DNA from: Edaphobacter modestus
Lineage (GTDB): Bacteria > Acidobacteriota > Terriglobia > Terriglobales > Acidobacteriaceae
Assembly: GCF_004217555.1 (NCBI RefSeq)
Contig: NZ_SHKW01000001.1
Location: 2,356,001-2,420,000 of the forward strand
DNA length: 64,000 nucleotides
Direction of reading: 5' to 3'
Notes under the pieces: generated by a model
Told to the model about the DNA's origin: nothing
Database searches by the model: none
What the model saw: the letters and a program-made list of their open reading frames with translations, nothing else
Shown here: one piece after another, positions 55,766-64,000 of the stretch
Numbering within the stretch: position 1 is the stretch's first letter
Layout of the letters: each line of letters starts with the position of its first letter
Translations under genes and position numbers: made by a program

Positions 55766-58207
55766 ATGCGTCGGTTTGTTACTTTAGCGGTTCTGTTTCT
55801 TTTCACGATCCCATTCGGCATTTCGATATCGGGCTGCTCCAAGGGCGGCACCAAAACCGTCTTCTGCGGCGGCGGCGATACCGGTCCTATCGTCGGCCAG
55901 GTCAATACCATCACGCTGCTTCCGAGAATCTTTGGAATCTCTCTGAACCAGGGCCAGATCGGTCAGGTCTCGTCGCCCCAGGCGACGGATTGCAATGGCA
56001 CGGCCGTCACGGTGTCGGCTTACACGTATGGCGTCTTCGATGCCACGGGCCACCAGTCGAACGCCCTGCTGCAGATCGCGGACGTCGTTCCCTCCGGCGT
56101 CAACGCCGGCAAGCTCTGCGCCGGCAACTGGAACCGCAATACCGGCGGCGGAATTCCCGACTACACAACCTGCAACGTGACGGGACAGTCCGGAGAAGTT
56201 TACGTGGTTGCCAGTGGCGGGGGCGCAAACAGCAACCCCTTGCCGATCTTCATCCACCCCAAGGTCACCAGCGTTACCCTCGGCAATCCAACGACCGCCT
56301 GCGCCGCCACCGATAGCGCCGTAGAAGCCGCAGACCAGTCCTCCAACTGCTGCCAGCTCTCGAAGCAGGCCACGGTCACGGCCGCTCCATACGATGGAAC
56401 GTCCTGCATCTCGCAGACCCAGAGCCGCCAGCTCGTCGGACGCGCCTACGACACCAATGGCAACAACATCACCTGCCAGGTCGGACACCTCAACTTCGCC
56501 GCGCAGACGACCTCCCTCGTCACGATTGACGAAAACGGCGTCGCCACCGCGCAACAGCCCGGCTCCACCGTCATCAGCGCCGATCTTACCCAGGCGGGAT
56601 CCAGTGCGGGATTCTTCTCCACCTGCGCCCCGGTATCGATCGCCCTGAATGTTCCCAGCACCAGCGGCAACGTCACCAGTGCTGTCGTCAACCAGAACAC
56701 GCCCCAGCCCCTTACCGCAATCGCGAAAGACCAGAACGGAACCACGCTGACCGGTCTCACCCTCAATTTCGTTTCGACGACTCCCATTACAATCCCGGTC
56801 GCGTCTACAGGAACCATTACGCCGGTCTTCCCCGGCGCGGCCTCCATCACGGCACTCTGCCAGCCGCCTACCTGCAATCCTTCTCCCCAGAATGCGATTG
56901 GTCTCTTCGGCAACGGTAAGCCTGTCGCCTCGAACCCTGTTGCCGTCACCACGCCGGGCACAAACAGCACCCTGCTCTGGATCGGAAGCACCCAGTCCCG
57001 CTACATCCTTCCCGTGGACTTCACCAATCCCACGCTCGGAGCTCCGGTACGCCTTCCGTTTGCTCCCAACTCCATGGTCATCTCCAACGACGGCAGCTCG
57101 ATCTACATGGGAACCCCCACGGAGCTGATGATCTTCAACGCCACCACCAACAGCCTCTCCCGTGAAGACCCTTCCGTGGCTGGGCAGGCGCTCGCGGTCT
57201 CTCCTGACGGGTCAACACTGATCGTCTCCGACCCACGCAAGCAACTGATCTACCTTTACTCGACGGCGGCTCCTACCAGTACTACCGGCACAACAACCAC
57301 GACGGCTACCTCAAACTACGGAGGTGTCGCCACTCACGCGGAGTTCACGCAGGACAATCAGACGGTTTACATCACGCTGGGAACTCCGGACCCGACCGAT
57401 CCGACGAATCCGGATAAGATTACGCCGAGCAATCAGCTTCTCGTTCATTCGACCTTTACCGGATGGTCCCAGATCACGCTTCCCGCTCCCGCCTCCGATG
57501 TAGCCATCACGGTTCCGAGCGTCGGCGCCTATCTGGCAGGATCTCCCACCACCGGACGCAGCTACTGCGCCAGCACCACCGTCACAGGAACAGGAGCGGC
57601 TCAGGTCGTCTCCGGCAATGCGTACTATCCGCTGGCGGATAGTATTACAGCGCCCACAGACCGTCTTGCAGCAACGAATGATGGACTGCATATTCTCGGT
57701 GCAACCATCGCTAACGGCGGAAACTTGACCGACGTGGCCTTCAAGCCGGGTGGGTTACCCATCAACGCCTGCCCGCTGACGATTGATCCAACTTACTTTG
57801 AAGCCAATCGAAACGCTCCGAATACGGTCCCTCTAGGCGTGACTGCGGATCAGATCACCGGCGTCATTCCTGCCTCCAACTCCAGTCTTGCCTTTGTCAC
57901 CTATACAGGCACCACGGGCAACGGCTCGCTTCCGGCATACACCCCGGCCAGCGGGGCCATAACCCAGGTAAGCCTGACCGGAGCGACAGCACCGGTTGCA
58001 GGCACAATCAGCTCCGACGATCTGACCTTGTATGTCGGCACTTCGGGCGACAACAAAGTCCACCTCATCAATACCCAGACCCTGACCGATACTCCGGCGC
58101 AGGCGATTACCCCGAACCTGCCGCTGTACATCAACCTCACCGACAGTCCATCGACGATTGTCACCCCAAACCTGGTTGTCCAGCATCCACGCAAGGCGAC
58201 CTCGTAA
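55766..58207 (+). CDS. large lipoprotein with Ig-like and beta-propeller character
   Basis: 813 residues with a strong ribosome-binding site (GGGGAGG). The signal peptide ends in a lipobox (FGISISGCSKGG), so it should be lipidated. Residues ~60-190 are Gly/Asn/Thr-rich with several Cys. Residues ~195-330 contain bacterial Ig-like (BIG2-type) segments (VGRAYDTNGNNITCQVGHL, TIDENGVATAQQPGSTVISA). From ~395 onward repeated SNDGSSIYMGT-, SPDGSTLIVSD- and DNKVHLINTQT-type strands suggest a YVTN-like beta-propeller. It is probably a cell-surface adhesive or binding protein. The specific function is unknown. Confidence 0.8.
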   Translation: MRRFVTLAVLFLFTIPFGISISGCSKGGTKTVFCGGGDTGPIVGQVNTITLLPRIFGISLNQGQIGQVSSPQATDCNGTAVTVSAYTYGVFDATGHQSNALLQIADVVPSGVNAGKLCAGNWNRNTGGGIPDYTTCNVTGQSGEVYVVASGGGANSNPLPIFIHPKVTSVTLGNPTTACAATDSAVEAADQSSNCCQLSKQATVTAAPYDGTSCISQTQSRQLVGRAYDTNGNNITCQVGHLNFAAQTTSLVTIDENGVATAQQPGSTVISADLTQAGSSAGFFSTCAPVSIALNVPSTSGNVTSAVVNQNTPQPLTAIAKDQNGTTLTGLTLNFVSTTPITIPVASTGTITPVFPGAASITALCQPPTCNPSPQNAIGLFGNGKPVASNPVAVTTPGTNSTLLWIGSTQSRYILPVDFTNPTLGAPVRLPFAPNSMVISNDGSSIYMGTPTELMIFNATTNSLSREDPSVAGQALAVSPDGSTLIVSDPRKQLIYLYSTAAPTSTTGTTTTTATSNYGGVATHAEFTQDNQTVYITLGTPDPTDPTNPDKITPSNQLLVHSTFTGWSQITLPAPASDVAITVPSVGAYLAGSPTTGRSYCASTTVTGTGAAQVVSGNAYYPLADSITAPTDRLAATNDGLHILGATIANGGNLTDVAFKPGGLPINACPLTIDPTYFEANRNAPNTVPLGVTADQITGVIPASNSSLAFVTYTGTTGNGSLPAYTPASGAITQVSLTGATAPVAGTISSDDLTLYVGTSGDNKVHLINTQTLTDTPAQAITPNLPLYINLTDSPSTIVTPNLVVQHPRKATS

Positions 58208-58224
58208 GAGGCATTGCGCAACCC

Positions 58225-58267
58225 ACAACAAGAAAGCCCTCTCCGTTGGAGAGGGCTTTCTTGTTGT
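58225..58267. terminator. bidirectional terminator between convergent genes
   Basis: A perfect 20-bp stem (left arm 58225-58244, right arm 58248-58267) closes a 3-base loop. Both arms begin A/C-rich and end T/G-rich, so each strand's transcript ends in a U-rich arm. It serves the lipoprotein gene and nusB, which converge here. Confidence 0.92.
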
Positions 58268-58286
58268 CCACAGGTTGTTTGTTCGA

Positions 58287-58709
58287 TCAGGCCAACCGCT
58301 GCTTCAGCAGATCGCGCGCGATCGCATCCAGCACCCCATTGAGGAAATGGATCGACTCGGGAGCCGCATACCTTCTGGCCACCTCGAGCGACTCGTTGAT
58401 GATGATGGCCGCAGGGGTATTCGGATTTCCCATCATCTCAGCCACCGCCGCGCGAATCAGGTTGCGATCCACGACCGCCATCCGCTCCAGCCGCCAGTTC
58501 TGCGCATGCGCCTCGATCAGCTTGTCGATCTCCGGCTGCTTCGCAGTGGCCACGCGATAAATATCCTCGGCGAAGGCGCGCGTGTCGTCGTCGACGTCGT
58601 CGCGTGAGTCCCAGAAGAGCTTCGCGACCTGCTCCGGCGTCTGCTTGCCCAGGTCGCCCTGAAAGAGCATCTGCATGGCCAGCTCGCGCGATTTGCGTCG
58701 TGTTCCCAT
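58287..58709 (-). CDS. nusB: transcription antitermination factor NusB
   Basis: 140 residues: GTRRKSRELAMQMLFQGDLG, QNWRLERMAVVDRNLIRAAV and TPAAIIINESLEVARRYAAP, then FLNGVLDAIARDLL, the NusB signature. It works with S10 (NusE) in rRNA antitermination. The ATG overlaps the stop of the upstream ribH fusion (TAATG); ribH-nusB coupling is widespread. Confidence 0.95.
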   Translation of the reverse strand: MGTRRKSRELAMQMLFQGDLGKQTPEQVAKLFWDSRDDVDDDTRAFAEDIYRVATAKQPEIDKLIEAHAQNWRLERMAVVDRNLIRAAVAEMMGNPNTPAAIIINESLEVARRYAAPESIHFLNGVLDAIARDLLKQRLA

Positions 58710-59596
58710 TACTTTCCATCCTCTTCCGCGCGAATCTTCCGCTGAATCGAGACCATCTCGATCGCCGCGATCGCCGCCTCGAATCCCTTGTTGCCTGCCT
58801 TCACTCCCGCGCGGTCCAGCGCCTGCTCCAGCGTCTCGCAGGTCAGCACCCCAAAGGCATGGGGAACGCCCGTCTCCTGCTGCGATTGCCCGATTCCCCG
58901 AGCCACCTCGTTGTAGATCGCCTCGTAGTGCGCCGTTTCGCCGCGCAGCAGGCATCCCAGCGTGATGACGGCGTCGAAGCGCTTCGATTCCGCAAGGGTT
59001 CGCGCCGCGGAAGGAATCTCCCAGGCACCCGGCACCCGCACAATCTCGACATCGGCCTTCGCCGCTCCGCTGCGGTACAGGCCATCGAGCGAGCCCTGCA
59101 ACAGCCGGTCTGTGATCACCGCATTCCAGCGGGCCGTCACGATGGCAAATCGCATTCCCTGGGCAGAAAGATCGCCCTCAATCGCCGCGGGCTTTCCGTG
59201 CAGAGGGTTCTCCGACTGCCAGAAGCCCAGCACCAGGCCCTCCGAGGCACCATCCTGCAGCTTCACGGTAAAGAGGCGGCTGTTCCAGTGCGTAAGCTCG
59301 GGCGATGTCAGAAGAGTGGAGATCTCTTCCGTACGGTAGTTCGCCAACATCCACTTCTCTACCGCCGCATGGATCGCATCCAGCCCTGCGACCTCAATCA
59401 GGATCGGAGGCACGGCGGGCGTTCTGCCAGTGATCAGCTCCAGGTTTCCCATTGGAGCCAGAAGCGCGGTGCCGCGTCCGGTATCGTCCTGCCAGCCCTT
59501 CCCCTGTTCAAAGCCTAAAGCCAGCATCAGGCGGCCAAATTTGTCCAGCGCGTCGGCAGAGGCCACCTCGCGAACCAGCGTCATTCCCTTGATCAT
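58709..59596 (-). CDS. ribH: 6,7-dimethyl-8-ribityllumazine synthase fused to an N-terminal VOC-like domain
   Basis: 295 residues, about twice the usual length. Residues ~138-290 are a complete lumazine synthase, the penultimate step of riboflavin synthesis: RFAIVTARWNAVITDRLLQG, VPGAWEIPSAAR, GCLLRGETAHYEAI (catalytic His223), PHAFGVLTCETLEQALDRAG and the phosphate-binding GNKG. Residues ~1-130 are not part of that enzyme; FGRLMLALGFEQGKGWQDD, LEL, PPILIEVAGLDAIHAAVEKW and LVLGFWQSENP follow the beta-alpha-beta-beta layout of a VOC/glyoxalase-like domain. The ATG at 59596 lies just after TACAAT (59609-59604), so the message may be leaderless; ATG 59584 is possible. Confidence 0.85.
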   Translation of the reverse strand: MIKGMTLVREVASADALDKFGRLMLALGFEQGKGWQDDTGRGTALLAPMGNLELITGRTPAVPPILIEVAGLDAIHAAVEKWMLANYRTEEISTLLTSPELTHWNSRLFTVKLQDGASEGLVLGFWQSENPLHGKPAAIEGDLSAQGMRFAIVTARWNAVITDRLLQGSLDGLYRSGAAKADVEIVRVPGAWEIPSAARTLAESKRFDAVITLGCLLRGETAHYEAIYNEVARGIGQSQQETGVPHAFGVLTCETLEQALDRAGVKAGNKGFEAAIAAIEMVSIQRKIRAEEDGK

Positions 59597-59697
59597 AAGA
59601 TCGATTGTATCGTTATCGTTCAAAGGGGCCGCGGATCGTAATAGCCTTGTCGACGCGTGCATGACAGAACCAGTTCGCAGACCCCGGAAGGAGTTCC

Positions 59698-60492
59698 ATG
59701 TCCGATGCCCTCGTCTCCAAAACCCTGCTCTGTGACATTGAAGGCAAGATTGCCCTCGTCACGCTGAACCGCCCTCAGGTTCTCAATGCTCTCAACTCGC
59801 AGGTCTTCACTGACCTGAAGAACATCTTTGCGGAGTTGGCGGAGGAGGATGAGGTCCGCGTCATTCTGATTACCGGAGCTGGAGAAAAGGCATTTGCGGC
59901 TGGCGCCGACATCAACGAACTTTCCGAGATCAGCCGCACCATAGGTCAGGCCCTGTCTCACCGGGGTCAGGCCATCTTTCGACAGATCGAAACCTGCGGA
60001 AAACCCGTCATTGCCCTGATTAACGGCTTTGCCCTTGGAGGCGGCTGCGAGCTCGCGCTTGCCTGCACCTTTCGAATTGCGGCGAGCACGGCCCAACTCG
60101 GCCTGCCCGAGCCCAAAGTTGGTCTGATTCCCGGCTATGGGGGAACGCAGCGCCTCCCTCGGCTCATCGGGCCCTCTGCCGCCCTGAAGCTGCTGCTCAC
60201 CGGCGAGAGACTCGACGCTGGAGAGGCTCTTCGGCTTGGACTGGTCGACGAGGTCGTTCCACCGGAGGACCTGCTGACGCGAGGACGGCAGCTCGCGCGG
60301 TCCATCCTGACCATGGCTCCGCTGGCGATCGCAGGCTGCCTGGAAGCCGTCCATGAAGGCGCGGGGCGTGATCTGGATTCGGCTCTTCGGCTGGAGAGCC
60401 GCATCTTCGGACATCTCTGCGACAGCTGCGACAAGGCCGAAGGAACCCGCGCCTTCCTGGAGAAGCGATCTCCTTCCTGGACAGGCCGATAG
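59698..60492 (+). CDS. enoyl-CoA hydratase/isomerase (crotonase) family protein
   Basis: 264 residues with AAGGAG before the ATG. The oxyanion-hole segments KAFAAGADINELSE and NGFALGGGCELALAC are intact. Both catalytic Glu positions are present (GGGCELAL and LPEPKVGLIPGYGGTQRLPR), so hydratase activity is likely. It may act in fatty-acid or butanoate-type beta-oxidation; no other pathway genes are adjacent. Confidence 0.9.
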   Translation: MSDALVSKTLLCDIEGKIALVTLNRPQVLNALNSQVFTDLKNIFAELAEEDEVRVILITGAGEKAFAAGADINELSEISRTIGQALSHRGQAIFRQIETCGKPVIALINGFALGGGCELALACTFRIAASTAQLGLPEPKVGLIPGYGGTQRLPRLIGPSAALKLLLTGERLDAGEALRLGLVDEVVPPEDLLTRGRQLARSILTMAPLAIAGCLEAVHEGAGRDLDSALRLESRIFGHLCDSCDKAEGTRAFLEKRSPSWTGR

Positions 60493-60552
60493 CCCGAAAG
60501 CAACTCTGGATCCGGCAAGGGCAATCTAAATCTTGGTATTCTGATATCCGAC

Positions 60553-61110
60553 ATGCATACCCCCATCGGCCGATCCTCCCTCCGGATCGTGCTCGCCAGC
60601 GCCCTCGCCCTCCCACTCGTCCTTACCGGCTGCAGCAGGAGCTCCCTCTCGGGACCAGCGTCACCCCCCCCACAGCCACGACAGGACGCCCTCGATGCGG
60701 CGCGCCAGCAGATGGAGCTTATTCCGCCACCTTCGAAGACCCGTTATATGGCGGTCCACAGCCTCACTTCCTGGGAGAATCCCTACCTCACCGTCCAGGG
60801 CGGCATGGTCACGCTTCATGTTCTGATGGCGGATGCCAACACCAGCGGGTTGGGAGAGGGAGGCATGCTGCGGCCGGTTGGCGCGCGACGCCGGAATCTC
60901 GACGTTCGTGTCAGCGACCTGCCGACTGCGCTGAACGCCATCCCTGAGAGCGCGTGGCCCTACGGCCGTGTCGTGGCCGTGGAAGAAGCCCACGAGATTC
61001 CGATAAAAGCGCGCGCGGAGGTACGGCGCAACGTGGAGACCGTTCTTAAAACACTCGGAGACCTCGGGGTTGTCGCCTATGAGTGGACCGACACCGGCCG
61101 CGGACTTTAA
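60553..61110 (+). CDS. small lipoprotein of unknown function
   Basis: 185 residues. The signal peptide ends in a lipobox (LPLVLTGCSRSS), then a Pro-rich linker (GPASPPPQPRQ) and a globular domain containing ENPYLTVQGGMVTLHVLMAD, DVRVSDLPTALNAIPESAWP and YGRVVAVEEAHEIPIKARAE. It probably faces the periplasm. No named family is recognised. The next gene starts 119 bases later. Confidence 0.65.
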   Translation: MHTPIGRSSLRIVLASALALPLVLTGCSRSSLSGPASPPPQPRQDALDAARQQMELIPPPSKTRYMAVHSLTSWENPYLTVQGGMVTLHVLMADANTSGLGEGGMLRPVGARRRNLDVRVSDLPTALNAIPESAWPYGRVVAVEEAHEIPIKARAEVRRNVETVLKTLGDLGVVAYEWTDTGRGL

Positions 61111-61229
61111 TACGAATCAGCAGTAGCAGGACAGAGAGGGGATTCTCGATTCGCTCGTCTTCCCTACGCTTCGAAATACGTCCATGCATTAAGATCTTTC
61201 TTGTTCCACATCATTTGGGGGTCCGCTGA

Positions 61230-62744
61230 TTGCATTCAACCGCGCTCGCTGTCTTCTGCCTCTTTTTTTTACTGGTCACCCTGGCAGGTTTCTGGGCAGC
61301 GAGGTGGCGACGACCTGCGGCCGGCATGGCCTCCCTTGAAGAGTGGGGACTGGCGGGACGCAGCTTCGGAACCTGGATCACGTGGTTTCTTATCGGCGGC
61401 GATCTCTACACTGCCTACACCGTGATCGCCGTGCCCGCGGCGCTCTATGGCGCGGGAGCGATGGGCTTTTTCGCGGTTCCCTACGCGGTCATCGCCTACC
61501 CCTACATGATGATGGTGCTTCCTCGTCTTTGGCGCGTCTGTAATCGGCATGGCTATGTCACCTTCGCCGACTTCGTCAGGGGCCGCTACGGCAATCGCTG
61601 GTTGACCGTCGCCATCGCCCTGACCGGCGTCCTGGCGCTGATGCCCTACATTGCGTTGCAGCTGGTTGGCATGAAGGTGGTCATGTCCGCGATGGGCCTG
61701 CATGGCGAATGGCCGCTGGCGGTTGCTTTCATCATCCTCGCGGCTTATACCTACTCGAGCGGCCTGCGCGCGCCAGCCGTCATCGCCATCGTCAAGGACA
61801 TGATGCTCTACATCATGGTGCTGGCGGCGTTGATCATCATCCCCATCAAGCTCGGTGGATACGCGCGAGTCTTCCAGCTCGCCAATCAGGCGCTCGCAAC
61901 TCACACGCCCCCTGCGACCATTTTTCTCAAGCCCGGTCAGTTTCTCGGCTATTCCACACTCGCAATCGGGTCGGCGCTTGCGCTGATGCTCTACCCGCAT
62001 ACTGCGACCGCTGTGCTTTCGGCCAGCAGCCCCAATGTCATCCGCCGAAACGCCGCCATGCTTCCGGCTTACAGCTTTCTTCTCGGCCTCGTCGCTCTGC
62101 TCGGCTATCTCGCACTCGCCGCGGGCATTCAGACGAAGGACACCAGCTCTGCGGTTCCTCTGCTGTTCCTGAAGTCGTTCCCGGAGTGGTTCGCGGGCTT
62201 CTGCCTCGCTGCAATCGCCATCGGCGCCCTGGTGCCCGCAGCCATCATGTCGATCGCAGCCTCCAATCTCTTTACCCGCAACCTCTACGGTGAGTTCGTA
62301 GGACGCAAGATGCTGCCGAGCGAAGAGTCCGCCATGGCAAAGATCGTCTCGCTCGTGGTCAAGTTCGGGGCCCTTATCTTCGTTCTTTATCTCCCGACGC
62401 CTTATGCAATCGAGATGCAGTTGCTGGGCGGAATCTGGATGTGCCAGCTGGTCCCCTCGATCGTCATCGGCGTCTTCACACGATGGTTTCATCCCTGGGC
62501 CCTGGTCGTCGGATGGGCCGCCGGCATGGCCTCGGGGACCGCGATGGCCGCCTCACTGCAGCTCAAGAGCTCCGTCTACCCACTGCATCTGCCTGCGTGG
62601 CTGGGTGGAACCTGGGCGATGTACGCTGCAGTCCCTGCGCTTTTACTCAATCTGGCGATCTCGGTTCTGCTGACCCTTGTCTTTCGCTCGGCTGGCCTCA
62701 ACTCCGGCTCCGATTCCACAGATGCCTCCGCATACGTCGGATAA
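61230..62744 (+). CDS. sodium:solute symporter family transporter (MctP-like)
   Basis: 504 residues with about 13 membrane segments. EWGLAGRSFGTWITWFLIGG, GYVTFADFVRGRYGNRWLTV, the amphipathic PYIALQLVGMKVVM and SALALMLYPHTATAVLSASS are typical SSS family motifs. The closest resemblance is to MctP-type monocarboxylate permeases. The start is TTG at 61230, preceded by GGGGGT at eight bases. The small DUF3311 subunit often found before mctP is absent. Substrate is not certain. Confidence 0.85.
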   Translation: MHSTALAVFCLFFLLVTLAGFWAARWRRPAAGMASLEEWGLAGRSFGTWITWFLIGGDLYTAYTVIAVPAALYGAGAMGFFAVPYAVIAYPYMMMVLPRLWRVCNRHGYVTFADFVRGRYGNRWLTVAIALTGVLALMPYIALQLVGMKVVMSAMGLHGEWPLAVAFIILAAYTYSSGLRAPAVIAIVKDMMLYIMVLAALIIIPIKLGGYARVFQLANQALATHTPPATIFLKPGQFLGYSTLAIGSALALMLYPHTATAVLSASSPNVIRRNAAMLPAYSFLLGLVALLGYLALAAGIQTKDTSSAVPLLFLKSFPEWFAGFCLAAIAIGALVPAAIMSIAASNLFTRNLYGEFVGRKMLPSEESAMAKIVSLVVKFGALIFVLYLPTPYAIEMQLLGGIWMCQLVPSIVIGVFTRWFHPWALVVGWAAGMASGTAMAASLQLKSSVYPLHLPAWLGGTWAMYAAVPALLLNLAISVLLTLVFRSAGLNSGSDSTDASAYVG

Positions 62745-62834
62745 ACTGCGTTCCGGTGAGTTTTAAATCTTTGCGCAGCCGCTACGATCGAGCAAGCATC
62801 CTACTAGCCTGACATCGCCCATCGAGGTGAACCA

Positions 62835-63299
62835 GTGAGCACACGAACCCGTTCCATCGCTAAAGGCGCCATTGCCGGACTGCTGGGTGGAATCGTCGCT
62901 ACGGCAGCTAAATCTGCAGTCGAAAAAATCTATCCGCCCCGGCCGCACGGCGAACCAGAGCCGCCACAGGTGCTCACGAGTAAGCCTGGAGGCCGCGTGC
63001 TTGCGTTCAGACAGAACCTCGCCGCACAGGAGGCTATTCAATGGGGCTTCGGCGCAACCGTCGGAGCGGCCTACGGTGCACTCGTTGAGTTTTATCCTCC
63101 CGCCACCTCGAAACAGGGGGCCAGCTTCGGCATGGCGCTGGTCGCGCTTGCGCATGACAGGACGCTCCCGGTATTGGGCTTTGCCGCCAGGCCCGAGGCG
63201 CAGACCAAGCGCGAGCACACCAGCGAGCTCGCCTCTCACATCGTCTACGGCGTAGTCACCGAGACCGTACGAAGCATCGTTCGTCGCATGATCGACTAG
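62835..63299 (+). CDS. DUF1440 (YagU-like) inner-membrane protein
   Basis: 154 residues starting with GTG after GAGGTG. The glycine-rich AKGAIAGLLGGIVATAAKSA, the PPRPHGEPEPPQ loop, EAIQWGFGATVGAAYGALVE, and the C-terminal THIVYG-type SHIVYGVVTETVRSIVRRMI match the DUF1440/YagU pattern. The family has been linked to acid resistance in E. coli, but the role here is unknown. Its stop overlaps the stop of the convergent downstream gene in CTAG. Confidence 0.75.
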   Translation: MSTRTRSIAKGAIAGLLGGIVATAAKSAVEKIYPPRPHGEPEPPQVLTSKPGGRVLAFRQNLAAQEAIQWGFGATVGAAYGALVEFYPPATSKQGASFGMALVALAHDRTLPVLGFAARPEAQTKREHTSELASHIVYGVVTETVRSIVRRMID

Positions 63300-64000
63300 C
63301 GCTCCTTCAGCGCAGGCAGATGGTCTCTGGTTTCGCTCCAGTTCGAGACCAGCGCATCCACCACCACATGGCCGACGCGGTACGCGGAGTCGAGCGACGG
63401 CATGTAGGCGCTGTATTGCCGAATCTTCGTCTCGGCCAGACTCTCAGCAGCGGTCGCACCCTCACGCTGCTGGTCGTAGTTCGAGGCCGTCCGCAGCACC
63501 AGAACACGGTTGATGTCGAGCTTACCTGCCTTCGCCAGCCAGGTCAGCGACTGCAAGGTTCCCGTATCTTCCATCCCGCAGACTGCATAGGTGCTCTTTC
63601 CGTCAGTCTGATACTTCACCCAGTCGTGCGCCCACTCGTTCATCAGCTTTCCATGCCAGAAGGTAGAGGCGGACAGATTGCCGCCCCGCAGCACAAAGGG
63701 AGGACGCTTCGCCGCCTCCGGTGCGAACTGCTGTCTCCTCTCGCGGATCCCAGGGGTGTCTTCAAGCTGGATGTCTTTCGTCAACCCGAAGGCCCAGTCC
63801 ACCAGCGCCGGATTCAAATGATAGACATTGCCGTCGTCACCGAATCGAGCCTGCCGCGGCTGTTCGTATGGCGTCGATTTCCCCAGAGGAACATAGCCGG
63901 TCTTCCAGTCCTTCGGAATCTCGCGCGCATCGATCTCATGGGCCAGATCGCCGTCGACGATATAGTCGGCCCACACCGCCGAGCCGAGCGAGCCCATCTT
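63296..64000 (-). CDS. purine nucleoside permease (NUP family), 5' end beyond the window
   Basis: The frame runs to the right edge without a certain start; 234 codons are visible. WADYIVDGDLAHEIDAREIP, DWKTGYVPLGKSTPYEQPRQ, GNLSASTFWHGKLMNEWAHD and VCGMEDTGTLQSLTWLAKAG match the NUP family, known from fungi for purine-nucleoside uptake and found exported in several bacteria. NUP proteins share features with nucleoside phosphorylases, so an enzymatic role is also possible. It is convergent with the DUF1440 gene. Confidence 0.8.
   Translation of the reverse strand, partial: KMGSLGSAVWADYIVDGDLAHEIDAREIPKDWKTGYVPLGKSTPYEQPRQARFGDDGNVYHLNPALVDWAFGLTKDIQLEDTPGIRERRQQFAPEAAKRPPFVLRGGNLSASTFWHGKLMNEWAHDWVKYQTDGKSTYAVCGMEDTGTLQSLTWLAKAGKLDINRVLVLRTASNYDQQREGATAAESLAETKIRQYSAYMPSLDSAYRVGHVVVDALVSNWSETRDHLPALKER

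Overview
The window looks like a chromosomal segment of an Acidobacteriota bacterium, probably of the Terriglobia/Acidobacteriaceae type. This is inferred from four things: moderately high GC, the mix of acidobacterial-looking membrane and lipoprotein families, dispersed intergenic repeats with palindromic cores, and the layout of the ribosomal superoperon. No 16S rRNA is present, so the assignment is not proven. No CRISPR array, transposase, integrase or prophage was seen.

Positions 1-10.1 kb hold the tail of an unknown gene; an apparently exported amine/amino-acid oxidase plus RidA pair on the minus strand; an MgtC/SapB membrane protein; tRNA-Leu(UAG); a DUF3467 protein; and a GT-C (family 39) glycosyltransferase. 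After these come a 5'-truncated phosphodiesterase remnant, a TPR protein translationally coupled to an NfeD protease, and an outer-membrane beta-barrel protein. Positions 10.1-14.8 kb hold ylxP-like DUF503, rbfA, nrnA, a second GT39 and a double GNAT protein. A repeat-bearing gap (14.8-15.6 kb) separates these from guaB and a third GT39 on the minus strand. The rimP-nusA-infB transcription/translation operon (19.2-25.1 kb) starts with a recognisable promoter and a terminator-like leader hairpin.

Positions 25-30 kb are a looser accessory stretch: an anchored, internally duplicated exported protein, a small uncertain gene, a DHFR-family reductase, an M24 peptidase followed by two small coupled membrane proteins, and an ArsR regulator. 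From 53.2 kb down to 30.06 kb the minus strand carries an unbroken str-S10-spc-alpha superoperon: rpsL-rpsG-fusA-tuf-rpsJ-rplC-rplD-rplW-rplB-rpsS-rplV-rpsC-rplP-rpmC-rpsQ-rplN-rplX-rplE-rpsZ-rpsH-rplF-rplR-rpsE-rpmD-rplO-secY-adk-map-infA-rpmJ-rpsM-rpsK-rpsD-rpoA-rplQ. It has a long leader at one end and a strong terminator hairpin at the other. Several of its spacers are unusually long. Two contain degenerate second copies of the 3' end of the preceding gene (rplB, rplF).

Positions 53.5-64 kb hold an S9 peptidase, a large lipoprotein with Ig-like and beta-propeller character, nusB overlapping a VOC-lumazine synthase fusion, an enoyl-CoA hydratase, a small lipoprotein, an MctP-like sodium:solute symporter, a DUF1440 protein, and a purine-nucleoside-permease gene running off the end. 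The most unusual items are the ribH fusion, the 3'-end fossils in the ribosomal operon, the exported oxidase/RidA pair, the truncated phosphodiesterase and the repeat family. No wholly new multi-gene system could be demonstrated from sequence alone.
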